64,000 bases of DNA from Seohaeicola_A nanhaiensis (GTDB lineage: Bacteria; Pseudomonadota; Alphaproteobacteria; Rhodobacterales; Rhodobacteraceae), in assembly GCF_042654245.1 (NCBI RefSeq), contig NZ_JBHSGI010000009.1, positions 310,001-374,000 of the forward strand. The letters run 5' to 3'. Numbering within the stretch: position 1 is the stretch's first letter; each line of letters starts with the position of its first letter. Made by a program: the position numbers and the translations under genes. The notes under the pieces were generated by a model. The model saw nothing but the letters and a program-made list of their open reading frames with translations, did not search any database and had not been told where the DNA came from. Positions 43,411-51,848 of this stretch are shown here, piece after piece.

Positions 43411-44178
43411 ATGGATCTGACGCTCGATCATATCACCCACCGCTATAGCGGCCTGCCGGTGCTGCAGGATGTGAACCTCGCGATTCCGGCAGGCGAAATC
43501 CTTTGCATCGTGGGGCCGTCGGGCTGTGGAAAATCGACCCTGCTAAGGCTGATCGGCGGGTTGGAGCGTCCGGACGAGGGCGAGGTGCGCATGTCCGGCG
43601 CGGTGCCCGAGGGCTGCCTCAACCCGCTGACCTATGTGTTTCAGGACTTTGCGCTGCTGCCGTGGCGGACGGTCGAGGGCAACATATCGTTGGTACTGGA
43701 GGATCACGGGCTGGGCGGGCGAAAAGGCGAGGCGATCATCGCCGACGTGCTGGCGCGCACGCGGCTGTCGGGGTTCCGCAAGGCCTTGCCGCGGCAGCTG
43801 TCGGGCGGGATGAAGCAGCGGGTGGCGATTGCCCGCGCGCTGGCGGTCAAGCCGGCGGTGATGCTGCTGGACGAGCCCTTGTCGGCGCTGGATGCGCAGA
43901 CGCGCGAGTTGCTGATGGACGATCTGGTGGCGCTGTGGACGCGGCAGCCCTTTACCGCCGTCTACGTGACGCACAATCTGGCAGAGGCGGTGCGGCTGGG
44001 ACATCGGATCGCCGTGCTGTCGCGCCGGCCGGGCCGGCTGCGCGAGGTGATCGAGGTGCCGGGCGCGATTGAGGACCGGCGGGCGGGTGATCCGGATTTG
44101 GACGCCCTGCAGGACCGGCTGTGGCGGCTGATGCGCGACGAGGCGGTTGCGGCGGATCAGGAACTGGTCGATGTCTGA
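43411..44178 (+). CDS. ABC transporter ATP-binding protein, TauB/SsuB-like
   Basis: 255 residues. Walker A GPSGCGKST, Q-loop FQDFALLPW, signature QLSGGMKQRVAIARALA, Walker B VMLLDEPLSALD and switch YVTHNLAEAV. The QDFALLPWRTVEGNI form is typical of nitrate/sulfonate/taurine-type importers. Overlaps the permease gene by 8 nt. Confidence 0.93.
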   Translation: MDLTLDHITHRYSGLPVLQDVNLAIPAGEILCIVGPSGCGKSTLLRLIGGLERPDEGEVRMSGAVPEGCLNPLTYVFQDFALLPWRTVEGNISLVLEDHGLGGRKGEAIIADVLARTRLSGFRKALPRQLSGGMKQRVAIARALAVKPAVMLLDEPLSALDAQTRELLMDDLVALWTRQPFTAVYVTHNLAEAVRLGHRIAVLSRRPGRLREVIEVPGAIEDRRAGDPDLDALQDRLWRLMRDEAVAADQELVDV

Positions 44179-44962
44179 CCCGCGCGTGGTGCCATTTCGG
44201 GGCGGCGGGTTCCGGCCCGTGGCCAAGCGGGGCGCCGGGGTTCTTGTCTTCGTCTTGCTGATCCTGCTGGCCGAATGGGGTACGCGGACCGGCTGGATCG
44301 GCAACCTGACGTTGCCGCGCCCGTCGGATGTGGGCTGGACGCTGGTGGATCTGTGGCAGAGCGGGCGGTTGTGGACGCATCTGGTGCCCTCGCTGACCCG
44401 GCTTGCCGTCGGGAGCGTGATGGGCATCTCGGTCGGGATCGTCGTCGGCGTGGCCATCGGCCTGTTCAGCTATGTGCGTGCCGGGCTGGTGCCGCTGGTT
44501 GCTGCGCTGTTCCCGATTCCGAAGATCGCGCTGTTGCCGCTGTTCGTGATCTGGTTCGGGATCGACGAGGGATCGAAATACGCGCTGATCGCCTTCGGAA
44601 CCTTCACGCCGACGGTGGTGTCGACCTATGGCGCGGTGGACAACGTGGACCGCACGCTGATCCGGATGGGACAGAGCTTTGGCCTGTCGTGGTTCTCCAT
44701 CGTGCGCAAGATCGTGCTGCCCGGTGCCTTGCCGGGGATCCTGTCGGGGCTGCGTGTGTCGCTGGCCATCGGGATCATCCTGCTGGTCGCGGCCGAGATG
44801 CTGGGCGCGGAGTTCGGGATCGGCGCTTATATCCTGCAGGCGGGATCGCTGTACGATCTTGAGCGGCTGTTCGCCGGGGTGGTCATCCTGTCGGCGCTGG
44901 GCGTGCTGACAAGCTGGCTGATCGGGCTGGCGGAGAAGCGGCTGCTGCGCTGGCGCAGCTGA
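44171..44962 (+). CDS. ABC transporter permease, TauC/SsuC-like
   Basis: 263 residues, about six membrane helices with the BPD_transp_1 core. Landmarks: LAEWGTRTGWIGNLTLPRPSDV, the coupling loop DNVDRTLIRMGQSFGLSWFSIVRKIVLPGALPGILSGLR and EMLGAEFGIGAYILQA. Homodimeric channel partner of the preceding ATPase. Start 44171 overlaps the ATPase gene end. Confidence 0.92.
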   Translation: MSDPRVVPFRGGGFRPVAKRGAGVLVFVLLILLAEWGTRTGWIGNLTLPRPSDVGWTLVDLWQSGRLWTHLVPSLTRLAVGSVMGISVGIVVGVAIGLFSYVRAGLVPLVAALFPIPKIALLPLFVIWFGIDEGSKYALIAFGTFTPTVVSTYGAVDNVDRTLIRMGQSFGLSWFSIVRKIVLPGALPGILSGLRVSLAIGIILLVAAEMLGAEFGIGAYILQAGSLYDLERLFAGVVILSALGVLTSWLIGLAEKRLLRWRS

Positions 44963-44967
44963 AGGTT

Positions 44968-45846
44968 CTAAGCGATGAGGTCCGGCCAGAGCGCGGCATT
45001 GGCGCGGGAAAAGGCGCCGAGGTGGCCGACCCTGGCGAGGCCCTTTATTGCCGGATCAAGCACGCGGAAGCGGCTCTGTTCGACCCCATAGACACGCGCC
45101 AGCTTGGCCACGCTGACCGGGGGGCAGACCGGGTCGTCAGCAATCGCGATGAGATCGGCGCGGGCGTTGGACAGGTGCCATTTCGGTTGTGGCAGAGTGC
45201 GTCCGAGATCGGGGAAATAGGAATGCGGATGGGTGCACCACTTGCGCCATTGCCAGTAGGCTGCGGCGGGCATGTCCGGTCCGAAGCCGATGAGACGGCC
45301 GGGGAAATAGCCAAGCAGCCGCACCAGCGCAGGAACATGGCCGAACCAGAACAGCCTTGCCAGGGCCTGATAGGGCCAGGGGTGATCCTGGTGGTGGACA
45401 AGGCCGGAGGCGACGGAAATCATGCGGTCGATGTCCTGGAGCCCGTCCTGCAAGGGCATCAGCATCGCCCCAAGCGAATGGCCAATCACCCAGAGGGGAA
45501 CGCCGGGCAGGCGGCGGCGCATCTCTTCCCGGGCAGCGGGCTGGTCCGACATCGCCCAGTCGGCCATGGTGGCGGTCGAGTGTTTGGGATGCGCCTGCGC
45601 AGAGCGGGCGAAATCGCGATAGTCGTAGGTCAGGCAGGCGATGCGCTGACTGTTGGCGAGCCAGGTGGCGAAGGCGCGGTAGAAGCCCTGCGGCACGCCT
45701 GTGGCACCGTTCAGCACCACGGCGGCGCGTGGGGGCGACGAAGGCAGATACAGCGTTCCCTGCAGGGTAGCGCCCTTGGCGGGGAAGGTAATCGCCTCGG
45801 GTGCGGCACTGCCCGTCATCGGTTCCGTTGTCTGCATGTCCAGCAT
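44968..45846 (-). CDS. Alpha/beta-hydrolase family protein
   Basis: 292 residues. A serine-hydrolase fold with GHSLGAML nucleophile elbow and NGATGVPQGFYRAFATWLANS and a late His in GLARVGHLGAFSR. Resembles YdjC-like/predicted esterases; no signal peptide. GAGGG precedes the ATG at 45846. Divergent from a TetR gene with two near-identical palindromes between them, so expression is probably repressed by that TetR. Confidence 0.85.
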   Translation of the reverse strand: MLDMQTTEPMTGSAAPEAITFPAKGATLQGTLYLPSSPPRAAVVLNGATGVPQGFYRAFATWLANSQRIACLTYDYRDFARSAQAHPKHSTATMADWAMSDQPAAREEMRRRLPGVPLWVIGHSLGAMLMPLQDGLQDIDRMISVASGLVHHQDHPWPYQALARLFWFGHVPALVRLLGYFPGRLIGFGPDMPAAAYWQWRKWCTHPHSYFPDLGRTLPQPKWHLSNARADLIAIADDPVCPPVSVAKLARVYGVEQSRFRVLDPAIKGLARVGHLGAFSRANAALWPDLIA

Positions 45847-45866
45847 GATCTGCCCTCGTCCCATTC

Positions 45867-45882
45867 TAGACCGATTGGTCTA
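45867..45882. promoter_or_regulatory. TetR operator 1 (TAGACC-GATT-GGTCTA)
   Basis: Perfect 6-bp arms with a 4-bp centre, 21 nt upstream of the hydrolase start. The TAGACC half-site is, from memory, the kind bound by NemR and LmrA/YxaF-type TetR proteins. A second copy follows in reverse orientation 10 bp away. Confidence 0.75.
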
Positions 45883-45892
45883 AACGCAACAC

Positions 45893-45908
45893 TGGACCAA
45901 TCGGTCTA
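45893..45908. promoter_or_regulatory. TetR operator 2 (TGGACC-AATC-GGTCTA)
   Basis: Same 16-bp pattern as operator 1 with its centre reversed and one base changed, 19 nt upstream of the TetR gene. Centre-to-centre spacing is 26 bp. The TetR is expected to control both itself and the hydrolase gene. Confidence 0.75.
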
Positions 45909-45927
45909 ATCATGTCAAGAGGGTTCC

Positions 45928-46479
45928 ATGACCGACCGTCCCCTGTCGACCAAGGAGCGTCTGATTCGCTCGGCATCCGAGCTGTTCCGCCAGCGCGGCT
46001 ACAGCGGCGTGGGCGTGGCCGAGATTCTCGACGCAGCCAAGGCGCCCAAGGGGTCGCTCTACCACCACTTTCCGAATGGCAAGGCGGACCTGGCCCAGGC
46101 GGCGGCGACGTGGTCGTCGGACGGGATGCTGAAGCTGATCGCGGCATCCTTTGAGCCCGCCTCCGGCTTTTCGGAGGGGTGCCGGACGCTGTGCTACAAG
46201 CTGGCGAAACTGTTCGACATCTCGGGAAGCTGGGAGACCTGCCCGATTGCCAGCGCGCTGACGGACGGGCCGGACAATACGGCGTTTCGAGACCTGAGCC
46301 GGCACCTGTTCGACGGCTGGATCGCCGAGTTCGAACACCATGCGCTGCGCTTTGGGGCCAGCCCCGAAGAGGCCCGGCGCAAGGCCGAACATTTCTTCAT
46401 CCTGTTGCAGGGCGGCTGGGATCTGGCGCGGTCTCGGCGCGATTCCGACGTGATGCGGAAGCTGCCGCTGCCGGAGTAG
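45928..46479 (+). CDS. TetR-family regulator, LmrA/YxaF-like
   Basis: 183 residues. HTH TKERLIRSASELFRQRGYSGVGVAEILDAAKAPKGSLYHHFPNGKADL and a short C-terminal ligand domain containing SWETCPIASALTD and a conserved Cys that may sense electrophiles. Operators at 45867 and 45893 overlap the divergent promoters. Likely an autorepressor that also represses the hydrolase gene. Confidence 0.9.
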   Translation: MTDRPLSTKERLIRSASELFRQRGYSGVGVAEILDAAKAPKGSLYHHFPNGKADLAQAAATWSSDGMLKLIAASFEPASGFSEGCRTLCYKLAKLFDISGSWETCPIASALTDGPDNTAFRDLSRHLFDGWIAEFEHHALRFGASPEEARRKAEHFFILLQGGWDLARSRRDSDVMRKLPLPE

Positions 46480-46890
46480 TCAGCGGGGTGGCAGCCGCTC
46501 GAACTCGGGCACGCCATCGGCCACAACGTGAAACGGCTGCTTGTCGACCGTATAGATCGCGATGCGCGGGGCACCATAGCCGGCGACCGGGTCGTCGAGC
46601 GTGCCGATCTTGAGCACCACCTGATCGCGGCCGATCAGACGGGTGATGATATGGGTGCCGCAGTCGGGGCAGAATTCGCGGGTGACGGGGCGTTCCAGAT
46701 CGCTACGGGTGAAGGACTTGGGTACGCCCTTCACGAAGCGGAAGCCGTCCTTCGGGATCATCATGAAGTAGTTGGGACCGCCGCCGGAAATATACTGGCA
46801 CTCGCGGCAATGGCACTGGGCCTTCAGCACCGGTTCGCCCTCGGCCTCATATCGCAGGGCGCCGCAGTAACATCCGCCTGTCAGGGCCAT
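46480..46890 (-). CDS. GFA (glutathione-dependent formaldehyde-activating-like) zinc protein
   Basis: 136 residues. Zinc ligands in TGGCYCGALRYEAEG, KAQCHCRECQYISGGG and FCPDCGTHI. The family binds zinc and sometimes glutathione; most members have no proven enzyme activity. Start 46890 gives the conserved MALTGGCYCG; the longer frame adds unconserved residues. It lies 13 nt past korB on the same strand and may be the last gene of that operon. Confidence 0.9.
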   Translation of the reverse strand: MALTGGCYCGALRYEAEGEPVLKAQCHCRECQYISGGGPNYFMMIPKDGFRFVKGVPKSFTRSDLERPVTREFCPDCGTHIITRLIGRDQVVLKIGTLDDPVAGYGAPRIAIYTVDKQPFHVVADGVPEFERLPPR

Positions 46891-46903
46891 TGCGTTTCTC
46901 CCG

Positions 46904-47959
46904 TCAGCGGTGGGCCGCGTTGATCGCGTCAAGCGCGCTGGCACTGGGCACCAGGGCGGACTCGGCGATTTCGTTCAGCGGTTGGTCGGGGGTGCCGATG
47001 AGATCGTGGAGGTCGGCCTCGCGCGAGTCGAGGTAGAGCAGGCCGGTCGCGATCTCGCCCTTACGGCGATAGCGGTCGAGGGCGGGCAGCGCGGTTTCGG
47101 GGTCGGTGGGATCGTAGGTCTCGTCCAGCTTGGCGAAGCGCATCTGCGAGCCGTCGTGCAGGGTCACGTCGGCCGAGGTGCCGGGAGCATAATCGGCCTG
47201 TATCTCCTCGGACGCGGGCACAAGATCGAACCGGCCGATCATGTGGTTGTGGTCGCGCACGTAGTCATAACTCTTGGTCGATGTGGCGTGGTTGTTGAAG
47301 GTCACACAGGGGCTGATCACGTCGATCAGGGCAAAACCGCGATAGCGCAGGCCGGCCTTGATCAGCGGCACCAGCTGCGCCTTGTCGCCCGAGAAGGAAC
47401 GGGCGACGAAGCCGGCGCCAAGCTCGATCGCCATGTTGCAGAGGTCGATGGAGTCGAAGGGCGTGTCCTGTCCCTTGCGGTTCTTCGATGCGCGGTCGTT
47501 GGTGGCCGAGAACTGGCCCTTGGTCAGGCCATAGGTGCCGTTGTTCTCGCAGATGTAGAGCATGTTCACGCGGCGGCGGACGGCATGGACGAACTGACCG
47601 AGGCCGATGGAGGCGGTATCGCCGTCACCCGAGACGCCGAGATAGACCAGATCGCGGTTGGCGAGGTTGGCGCCGGTGGCGACCGAGGGCATCCGGCCGT
47701 GGACCGAGTTGAAGCCGTGGCTGTTGTTCAGGAAATAGTTGGTCGTCTTCGAGGAACAGCCGATGCCCGACATCTTGGCGACGCGGTGGGCGGGAAGCTC
47801 CAGCTCGAAACAGGCCTCGACGATCGCTGCCGTGACAGAGTCGTGGCCGCACCCCGCGCAGAGCGTGGAAATCACACCCTCGTAGTCGCGGCGCGTGAGG
47901 CCCTGCGAATTGGTGGCGAGGCGGGGGTGGCGGAATTGCGGCTTGACGATATGGGTCAT
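46904..47959 (-). CDS. korB: 2-oxoacid:ferredoxin oxidoreductase, beta subunit
   Basis: 351 residues. Thiamine diphosphate-binding subunit: LCAGCGHDSVTAAIVEA, KMSGIGCSSKTTNYF, SGDGDTASIGLGQFVHAVRRRVNMLYICENNGTYGLTKGQFSAT (GDG-N metal site). With KorA it oxidatively decarboxylates a 2-oxoacid (2-oxoglutarate, pyruvate or a branched/aromatic one) to acyl-CoA using ferredoxin. Follows korA by 12 nt. Confidence 0.92.
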   Translation of the reverse strand: MTHIVKPQFRHPRLATNSQGLTRRDYEGVISTLCAGCGHDSVTAAIVEACFELELPAHRVAKMSGIGCSSKTTNYFLNNSHGFNSVHGRMPSVATGANLANRDLVYLGVSGDGDTASIGLGQFVHAVRRRVNMLYICENNGTYGLTKGQFSATNDRASKNRKGQDTPFDSIDLCNMAIELGAGFVARSFSGDKAQLVPLIKAGLRYRGFALIDVISPCVTFNNHATSTKSYDYVRDHNHMIGRFDLVPASEEIQADYAPGTSADVTLHDGSQMRFAKLDETYDPTDPETALPALDRYRRKGEIATGLLYLDSREADLHDLIGTPDQPLNEIAESALVPSASALDAINAAHR

Positions 47960-47971
47960 GGCTCGGGGGTC

Positions 47972-49807
47972 CTATTGGGCGACGATGCGGGAGGCTTCGC
48001 CATAGCCGGGCAGGCGGCGCAGAGCCTGCAAGACGAATTCGCGCACGAAAGCGGCGGTGAGCGGCATCCCGTCGATGTTGGGCACGCCGATCAGCTTGGT
48101 GCCGGGGATGTCCGCCTCGGCCAGCAGGAGGTGGCGCATCTGGCTGTCGCGGTTCTGTTCGATCACGAAAAGATAGTCGTGGGCCTCGGCAAAGTCGCGG
48201 ACCTCTTGCGCGAAGGGGAAGGCGCGCAGCCGCATGTGGTTCATCACGTGGCCTTCGCCGTCCAGTTCTTCCAGCCCTTCGCGCACGGCGGGATCGGTCG
48301 ACCCGAAGTTGACGATGGCCAGACGGGCGTCGGGATCGCGGATGTCGATCACCGGTTTGGGCAGGTGCGCCGCCGCGCCTTCGATCTTGTATTTGATCCG
48401 TTCCAGCGTCTGCGCGTGGATGCGCCCGTCTTCGGTATAGCCGCCGGTATCGGTGTGCGAGGTGCCGCGAGTGAAATAGGAACCCTTGTTCGGGTGGGTG
48501 CCCGGGATCGTGCGGTAGGGAATGCCGTCCCCGTCGACATCGCGGTACCGGGCGAATTCGGCCACCTCGCCCAGTTGGGCGGCATTGAGCACCTTGCCCC
48601 GGTCGAGCTTGCGGCTGTTGTCCCAGGTCAGTTCGTCGATGACCCAGTCGTTCATGCCGATGTCCAGGTCGCTCATCACGAAAACGGGCGTCTGGTAGCG
48701 GTCGGCGACATCGAAGGCATCGACCGACATGGTGAAGCATTCGCCCGGATCGCCGGGCAGCATCAGGATATGAGTCGTGTCGCCGTGGCTGGCATAGGCG
48801 CAGGTCAGGATATCGGACTGTTGGGTTCGGGTGGGCATCCCGGTCGAGGGGCCCCCGCGCTGCACGTCGAAAAGCACCAGCGGGATTTCGGCGAAATAGG
48901 CGAGTCCAATGAACTCTGCCATCAACGAGATGCCGGGGCCGGAGGTCGCGGTGAAGGCGCGCGCGCCGTTCCAGCTGGCCCCGATGGCCATGCCGACAGC
49001 GGCGAGTTCATCCTCGGCCTGCACGACCGCAGCGTTCAGGCGACCGTCTTCCGTCCGGCGCAGCTTGTTGGCGTGGCGCTCGAAATTCTCGACGAGCGAG
49101 GTCGAGGGGGTGATCGGATACCAGGTGGCCACGGTCGCCCCGGCATAGAGCGCCCCGAGTCCGGCGGCCTCGTTTCCGGTCATCATGATCTTGCCGGTGG
49201 TCTTGTCGGAGCTGCGCGCGCGGACGGCGAGGATCGTGTCGATGTTGTCGCGGGCGTAGTCCCGGCCGAGATGCAGCGCCTTGAGGTTGGGTTCGATCAG
49301 CTTGGGCTTGGACTTGAACTGTTCGGTGATGAGCTGTTCGACGACGGCGTCGTCCAGCCCGATCAGGGTGATCAGCGCGCCGACGTAGATCATGTTCTTG
49401 AACAGCTGGCGCTGGCGGGAATCGGTCCAGTGTTCGGCGCAGAGACGGGCGATGGGGATGCCGATGACCTGGATGTCGTCGCGGTCGAACCGGCGTTCGA
49501 GCGTCGAGTCGTAAATCAGCGCGCCACCGGGCACGACTTCTGCCGCGTCGCGCTTGTAGCTTTGCGGGTTCATCGCGACCATCACGTCGATCCCGGCGCG
49601 GCGGGCCATATGACCAGCCTCAGAGACGCGGATCTCGTACCAGGTCGGCAGACCCTGGATGTTGGACGGGAAGATATTCTTGGCGCTGACGGGGAGACCC
49701 ATGCGGAAGAGCACCTTGGCGCAGAGGAAGTTGGCGGAGGCGGAGCCCGAGCCGTTGACGGTGCCGAACTTCAGCACGAACTCGTTGAAGACCGTGTTAC
49801 GCGACAT
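47972..49807 (-). CDS. korA: 2-oxoacid:ferredoxin oxidoreductase, fused gamma-alpha subunit
   Basis: 611 residues. The N-terminal 190 residues are the gamma domain (GTVNGSGSASANFLCAKVLF, NPQSYKRDAAEVVPGG), then the alpha chain with GNEAAGLGALYAGATVATWYPITPSTSLVE and TSGPGISLMAEFIGLAYFAEIPLV. The gamma-alpha fusion is the usual KorA form in aerobic bacteria and archaea. Its start overlaps the end of the upstream flavoprotein-ferredoxin gene by 11 nt. Confidence 0.93.
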   Translation of the reverse strand: MSRNTVFNEFVLKFGTVNGSGSASANFLCAKVLFRMGLPVSAKNIFPSNIQGLPTWYEIRVSEAGHMARRAGIDVMVAMNPQSYKRDAAEVVPGGALIYDSTLERRFDRDDIQVIGIPIARLCAEHWTDSRQRQLFKNMIYVGALITLIGLDDAVVEQLITEQFKSKPKLIEPNLKALHLGRDYARDNIDTILAVRARSSDKTTGKIMMTGNEAAGLGALYAGATVATWYPITPSTSLVENFERHANKLRRTEDGRLNAAVVQAEDELAAVGMAIGASWNGARAFTATSGPGISLMAEFIGLAYFAEIPLVLFDVQRGGPSTGMPTRTQQSDILTCAYASHGDTTHILMLPGDPGECFTMSVDAFDVADRYQTPVFVMSDLDIGMNDWVIDELTWDNSRKLDRGKVLNAAQLGEVAEFARYRDVDGDGIPYRTIPGTHPNKGSYFTRGTSHTDTGGYTEDGRIHAQTLERIKYKIEGAAAHLPKPVIDIRDPDARLAIVNFGSTDPAVREGLEELDGEGHVMNHMRLRAFPFAQEVRDFAEAHDYLFVIEQNRDSQMRHLLLAEADIPGTKLIGVPNIDGMPLTAAFVREFVLQALRRLPGYGEASRIVAQ

Positions 49808-51608
49808 GGTGCTGTTTCCGTTCTGGTTCCGGCAATCTGGCGGTGCTGGCGTGTGCCTCGTCGTAGAGGAACTTCTGCATGTCCCAGGCGCCGGTGGGGC
49901 AGCGTTCGGCGCAAAGGCCGCAGTGCAGGCAGACGTCCTCGTCCTTGACCATGACGCGTGAGGTGGGGAGCGTTTCGGAGACGTAGAGATCCTGGTCGGT
50001 GTTCAGCGCCGGAACGCGCAGCATCTGGCGCAGCTCGGGTTCTTCGGCGTTGGGGGTGAAGGTGATGCAGTCGACCGGGCAGATGTCGACACAGCCGTCG
50101 CATTCGATGCAGAGGTTGGTCGAGAAGACGGTCTGGATGTCGCAGTTCAGGCAGCGCCGGGCTTCGAGGAGGGCCTGGCCGGCGTCAAAGCCAAGCTCGA
50201 CCTCCATCGACAGATCGCGCAGCGCGAGCGCCGGGTCGGCGTGGGGGACGTTCAGGCGGCGCACCTGCGTCGGGTCGTTGTCGTAGGACCATTCGTGAAT
50301 GCCCATCTTCTGGCTGATGAGCGTGGTGGCAGGGGCGGGCCGGTCCATCACATCCTTGCCCTGGCAATGCAGGTCGATGGAGATCGCCGCCTGGTGGCCG
50401 TGGGCGACCGCCCAGATGATGTTCTCGGGTCCCCATGCCGCATCGCCGCCGAAGAAGACGCCGGGGCGGGTGGACTGGAAATCGATCTTGTTGACCACCG
50501 GCTGTTCGCGGGCGTCGAAGTCGATGCCGATGTCGCGCTCGATCCAGGGGAAGGCATTCTCTTGTCCGACGGCCATCAGAACGTCGTCGCAAGGGATCAC
50601 CACGTCGGGCTCGCCCGTTGCGATCAGCCGGCGCATGCCGCTGTCGTCGTATTCGGCGCGCATCTTCTCGAAGACGACGGCGGTGAGCTTGCCGTTCTCG
50701 ACGCGGAATTCCTTGGGGGAATGATTGTCGAGGATCGGGATGCCTTCGCGCTCGGCGTCCTCGATCTCCCACGGAGACGCTTTCATGTCGCTGCGAGGCG
50801 AGCGCACCGTAACGGTCACGCTGTCCGCGCCTAGGCGCAGGGCGGTGCGGCAGCAGTCCATCGCGGTGTTGCCGCCGCCGATGACGACGACGCGCTTGCC
50901 GATGGTTTCGATGTGGCGGAAGGAGACGGAACTGAGGAAATCGGTGCCGATGTGGATGTTCTTCGCTGCCGCATCGCGGCCGGGGATGTTGAGATCCTTG
51001 CCGCGGGGGGCGCCGGTGCCGACGAAGACCGCGTCAAAGCCTTCTGCGAGCAGGGCCTTCATTGAGGTGACCTCGGTGCCGAAGCGCGGGGTGGCGCCCA
51101 TGTCGAGCACGCGGCCCGTCTCTTCGTCCAGCACCGCGACAGGCAGCCGGAACGATGGGATGTTCTTGCGCATCAGGCCACCGGCCTTGTGGTCGCGCTC
51201 GATCAGAACGCAGTTGTAGCCGAGCGGCAGCAGGTCGCGCGCCACGGTCAGCGAGGCGGGTCCGGCGCCGATCAGGGCGACGCGCTTGCCGTTCTTCGGG
51301 CCTTGCTTGGGGATCAGATGATCGACCACGCCGCGGTTGTCGGCGGCGACGCGCTTGAGCCGGCAGATGGCGACCGGCTTTTCCTCGACCCGGCCGCGCC
51401 GGCAGGCGGGCTCGCAGGGGCGGTCGCAGGTGCGGCCCAGGATCCCGGGAAAGACATTCGATTCCCAGTTGATCATGAAGGCTTCGGTATATCGCCCGTG
51501 TGCGATCAGGCGAATGTATTCGGGGACCGGAGTATGCGCCGGACACGCCCACTGACAATCGACCACCTTGTGAAAGTAGGGCGGGTCACTCGTATTCGTC
51601 GGTTTCAT
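49797..51608 (-). CDS. GltD-like NAD(P)H flavoprotein with two 4Fe-4S clusters, electron module of the KOR complex
   Basis: 603 residues. N-terminal GltD/DPYD-type cluster region (CQWACPAHTPVPEYI, GRTCDRPCEPACRRGRVEEKPV), FAD fold ALIGAGPASLTVA, NAD(P) fold VVVIGGGNTAMDCCRTA and the FAD end FFGGDAAWGP. The C-terminal 110 residues are a 2x[4Fe-4S] ferredoxin (CIECDGCVDICPVDC and CLHCGLCAERCPTG). Overlap with korA shows a three-gene operon; electrons from 2-oxoacid oxidation could pass through this subunit to NAD(P)+ or back. Start 51608 (MKPTNTSDPP) chosen over a longer unconserved frame. Confidence 0.9.
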   Translation of the reverse strand: MKPTNTSDPPYFHKVVDCQWACPAHTPVPEYIRLIAHGRYTEAFMINWESNVFPGILGRTCDRPCEPACRRGRVEEKPVAICRLKRVAADNRGVVDHLIPKQGPKNGKRVALIGAGPASLTVARDLLPLGYNCVLIERDHKAGGLMRKNIPSFRLPVAVLDEETGRVLDMGATPRFGTEVTSMKALLAEGFDAVFVGTGAPRGKDLNIPGRDAAAKNIHIGTDFLSSVSFRHIETIGKRVVVIGGGNTAMDCCRTALRLGADSVTVTVRSPRSDMKASPWEIEDAEREGIPILDNHSPKEFRVENGKLTAVVFEKMRAEYDDSGMRRLIATGEPDVVIPCDDVLMAVGQENAFPWIERDIGIDFDAREQPVVNKIDFQSTRPGVFFGGDAAWGPENIIWAVAHGHQAAISIDLHCQGKDVMDRPAPATTLISQKMGIHEWSYDNDPTQVRRLNVPHADPALALRDLSMEVELGFDAGQALLEARRCLNCDIQTVFSTNLCIECDGCVDICPVDCITFTPNAEEPELRQMLRVPALNTDQDLYVSETLPTSRVMVKDEDVCLHCGLCAERCPTGAWDMQKFLYDEAHASTARLPEPERKQHHVA

Positions 51609-51698
51609 TCCCTCGCGCTCTCCCCTCGCGATTCCTGGCCCGATGTAAGCAGCACTCGTCATCTTCGTCACGGATCTTCGTGGGCGCGGGGCGAATAC

Positions 51699-51737
51699 TG
51701 GTCCCAATCCTTGGCTTGGTCCCACATATGTGTCCCA
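51699..51737 (-). repeat. Three direct repeats of TGGGACC(A/C-like) upstream of the KOR operon
   Basis: Plus strand TGGTCCCA at 51699-51706 and 51717-51724 and TGTCCCA at 51731-51737. They lie 90-130 nt upstream of the start at 51608 in the 240-nt gap before the decarboxylase gene, where no gene is seen. Possible activator or repressor half-sites. Confidence 0.4.
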
Positions 51738-51848
51738 GGCGTCACAAGAAATCCAGCATGTAACGCAGAATTGTCAGGGGCCGGCACACAAAGGCGGCCC
51801 GGCATGCGCCGGACCGCCTTCTGTCAGGTCGCCCGATGTGCGACCGCG

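Noticed and set aside
46910..49948. A 1012-codon open frame on the plus strand
   Set aside because: It is the antisense shadow of korB and korA, whose protein motifs are clear; high GC codon use makes long antisense frames.
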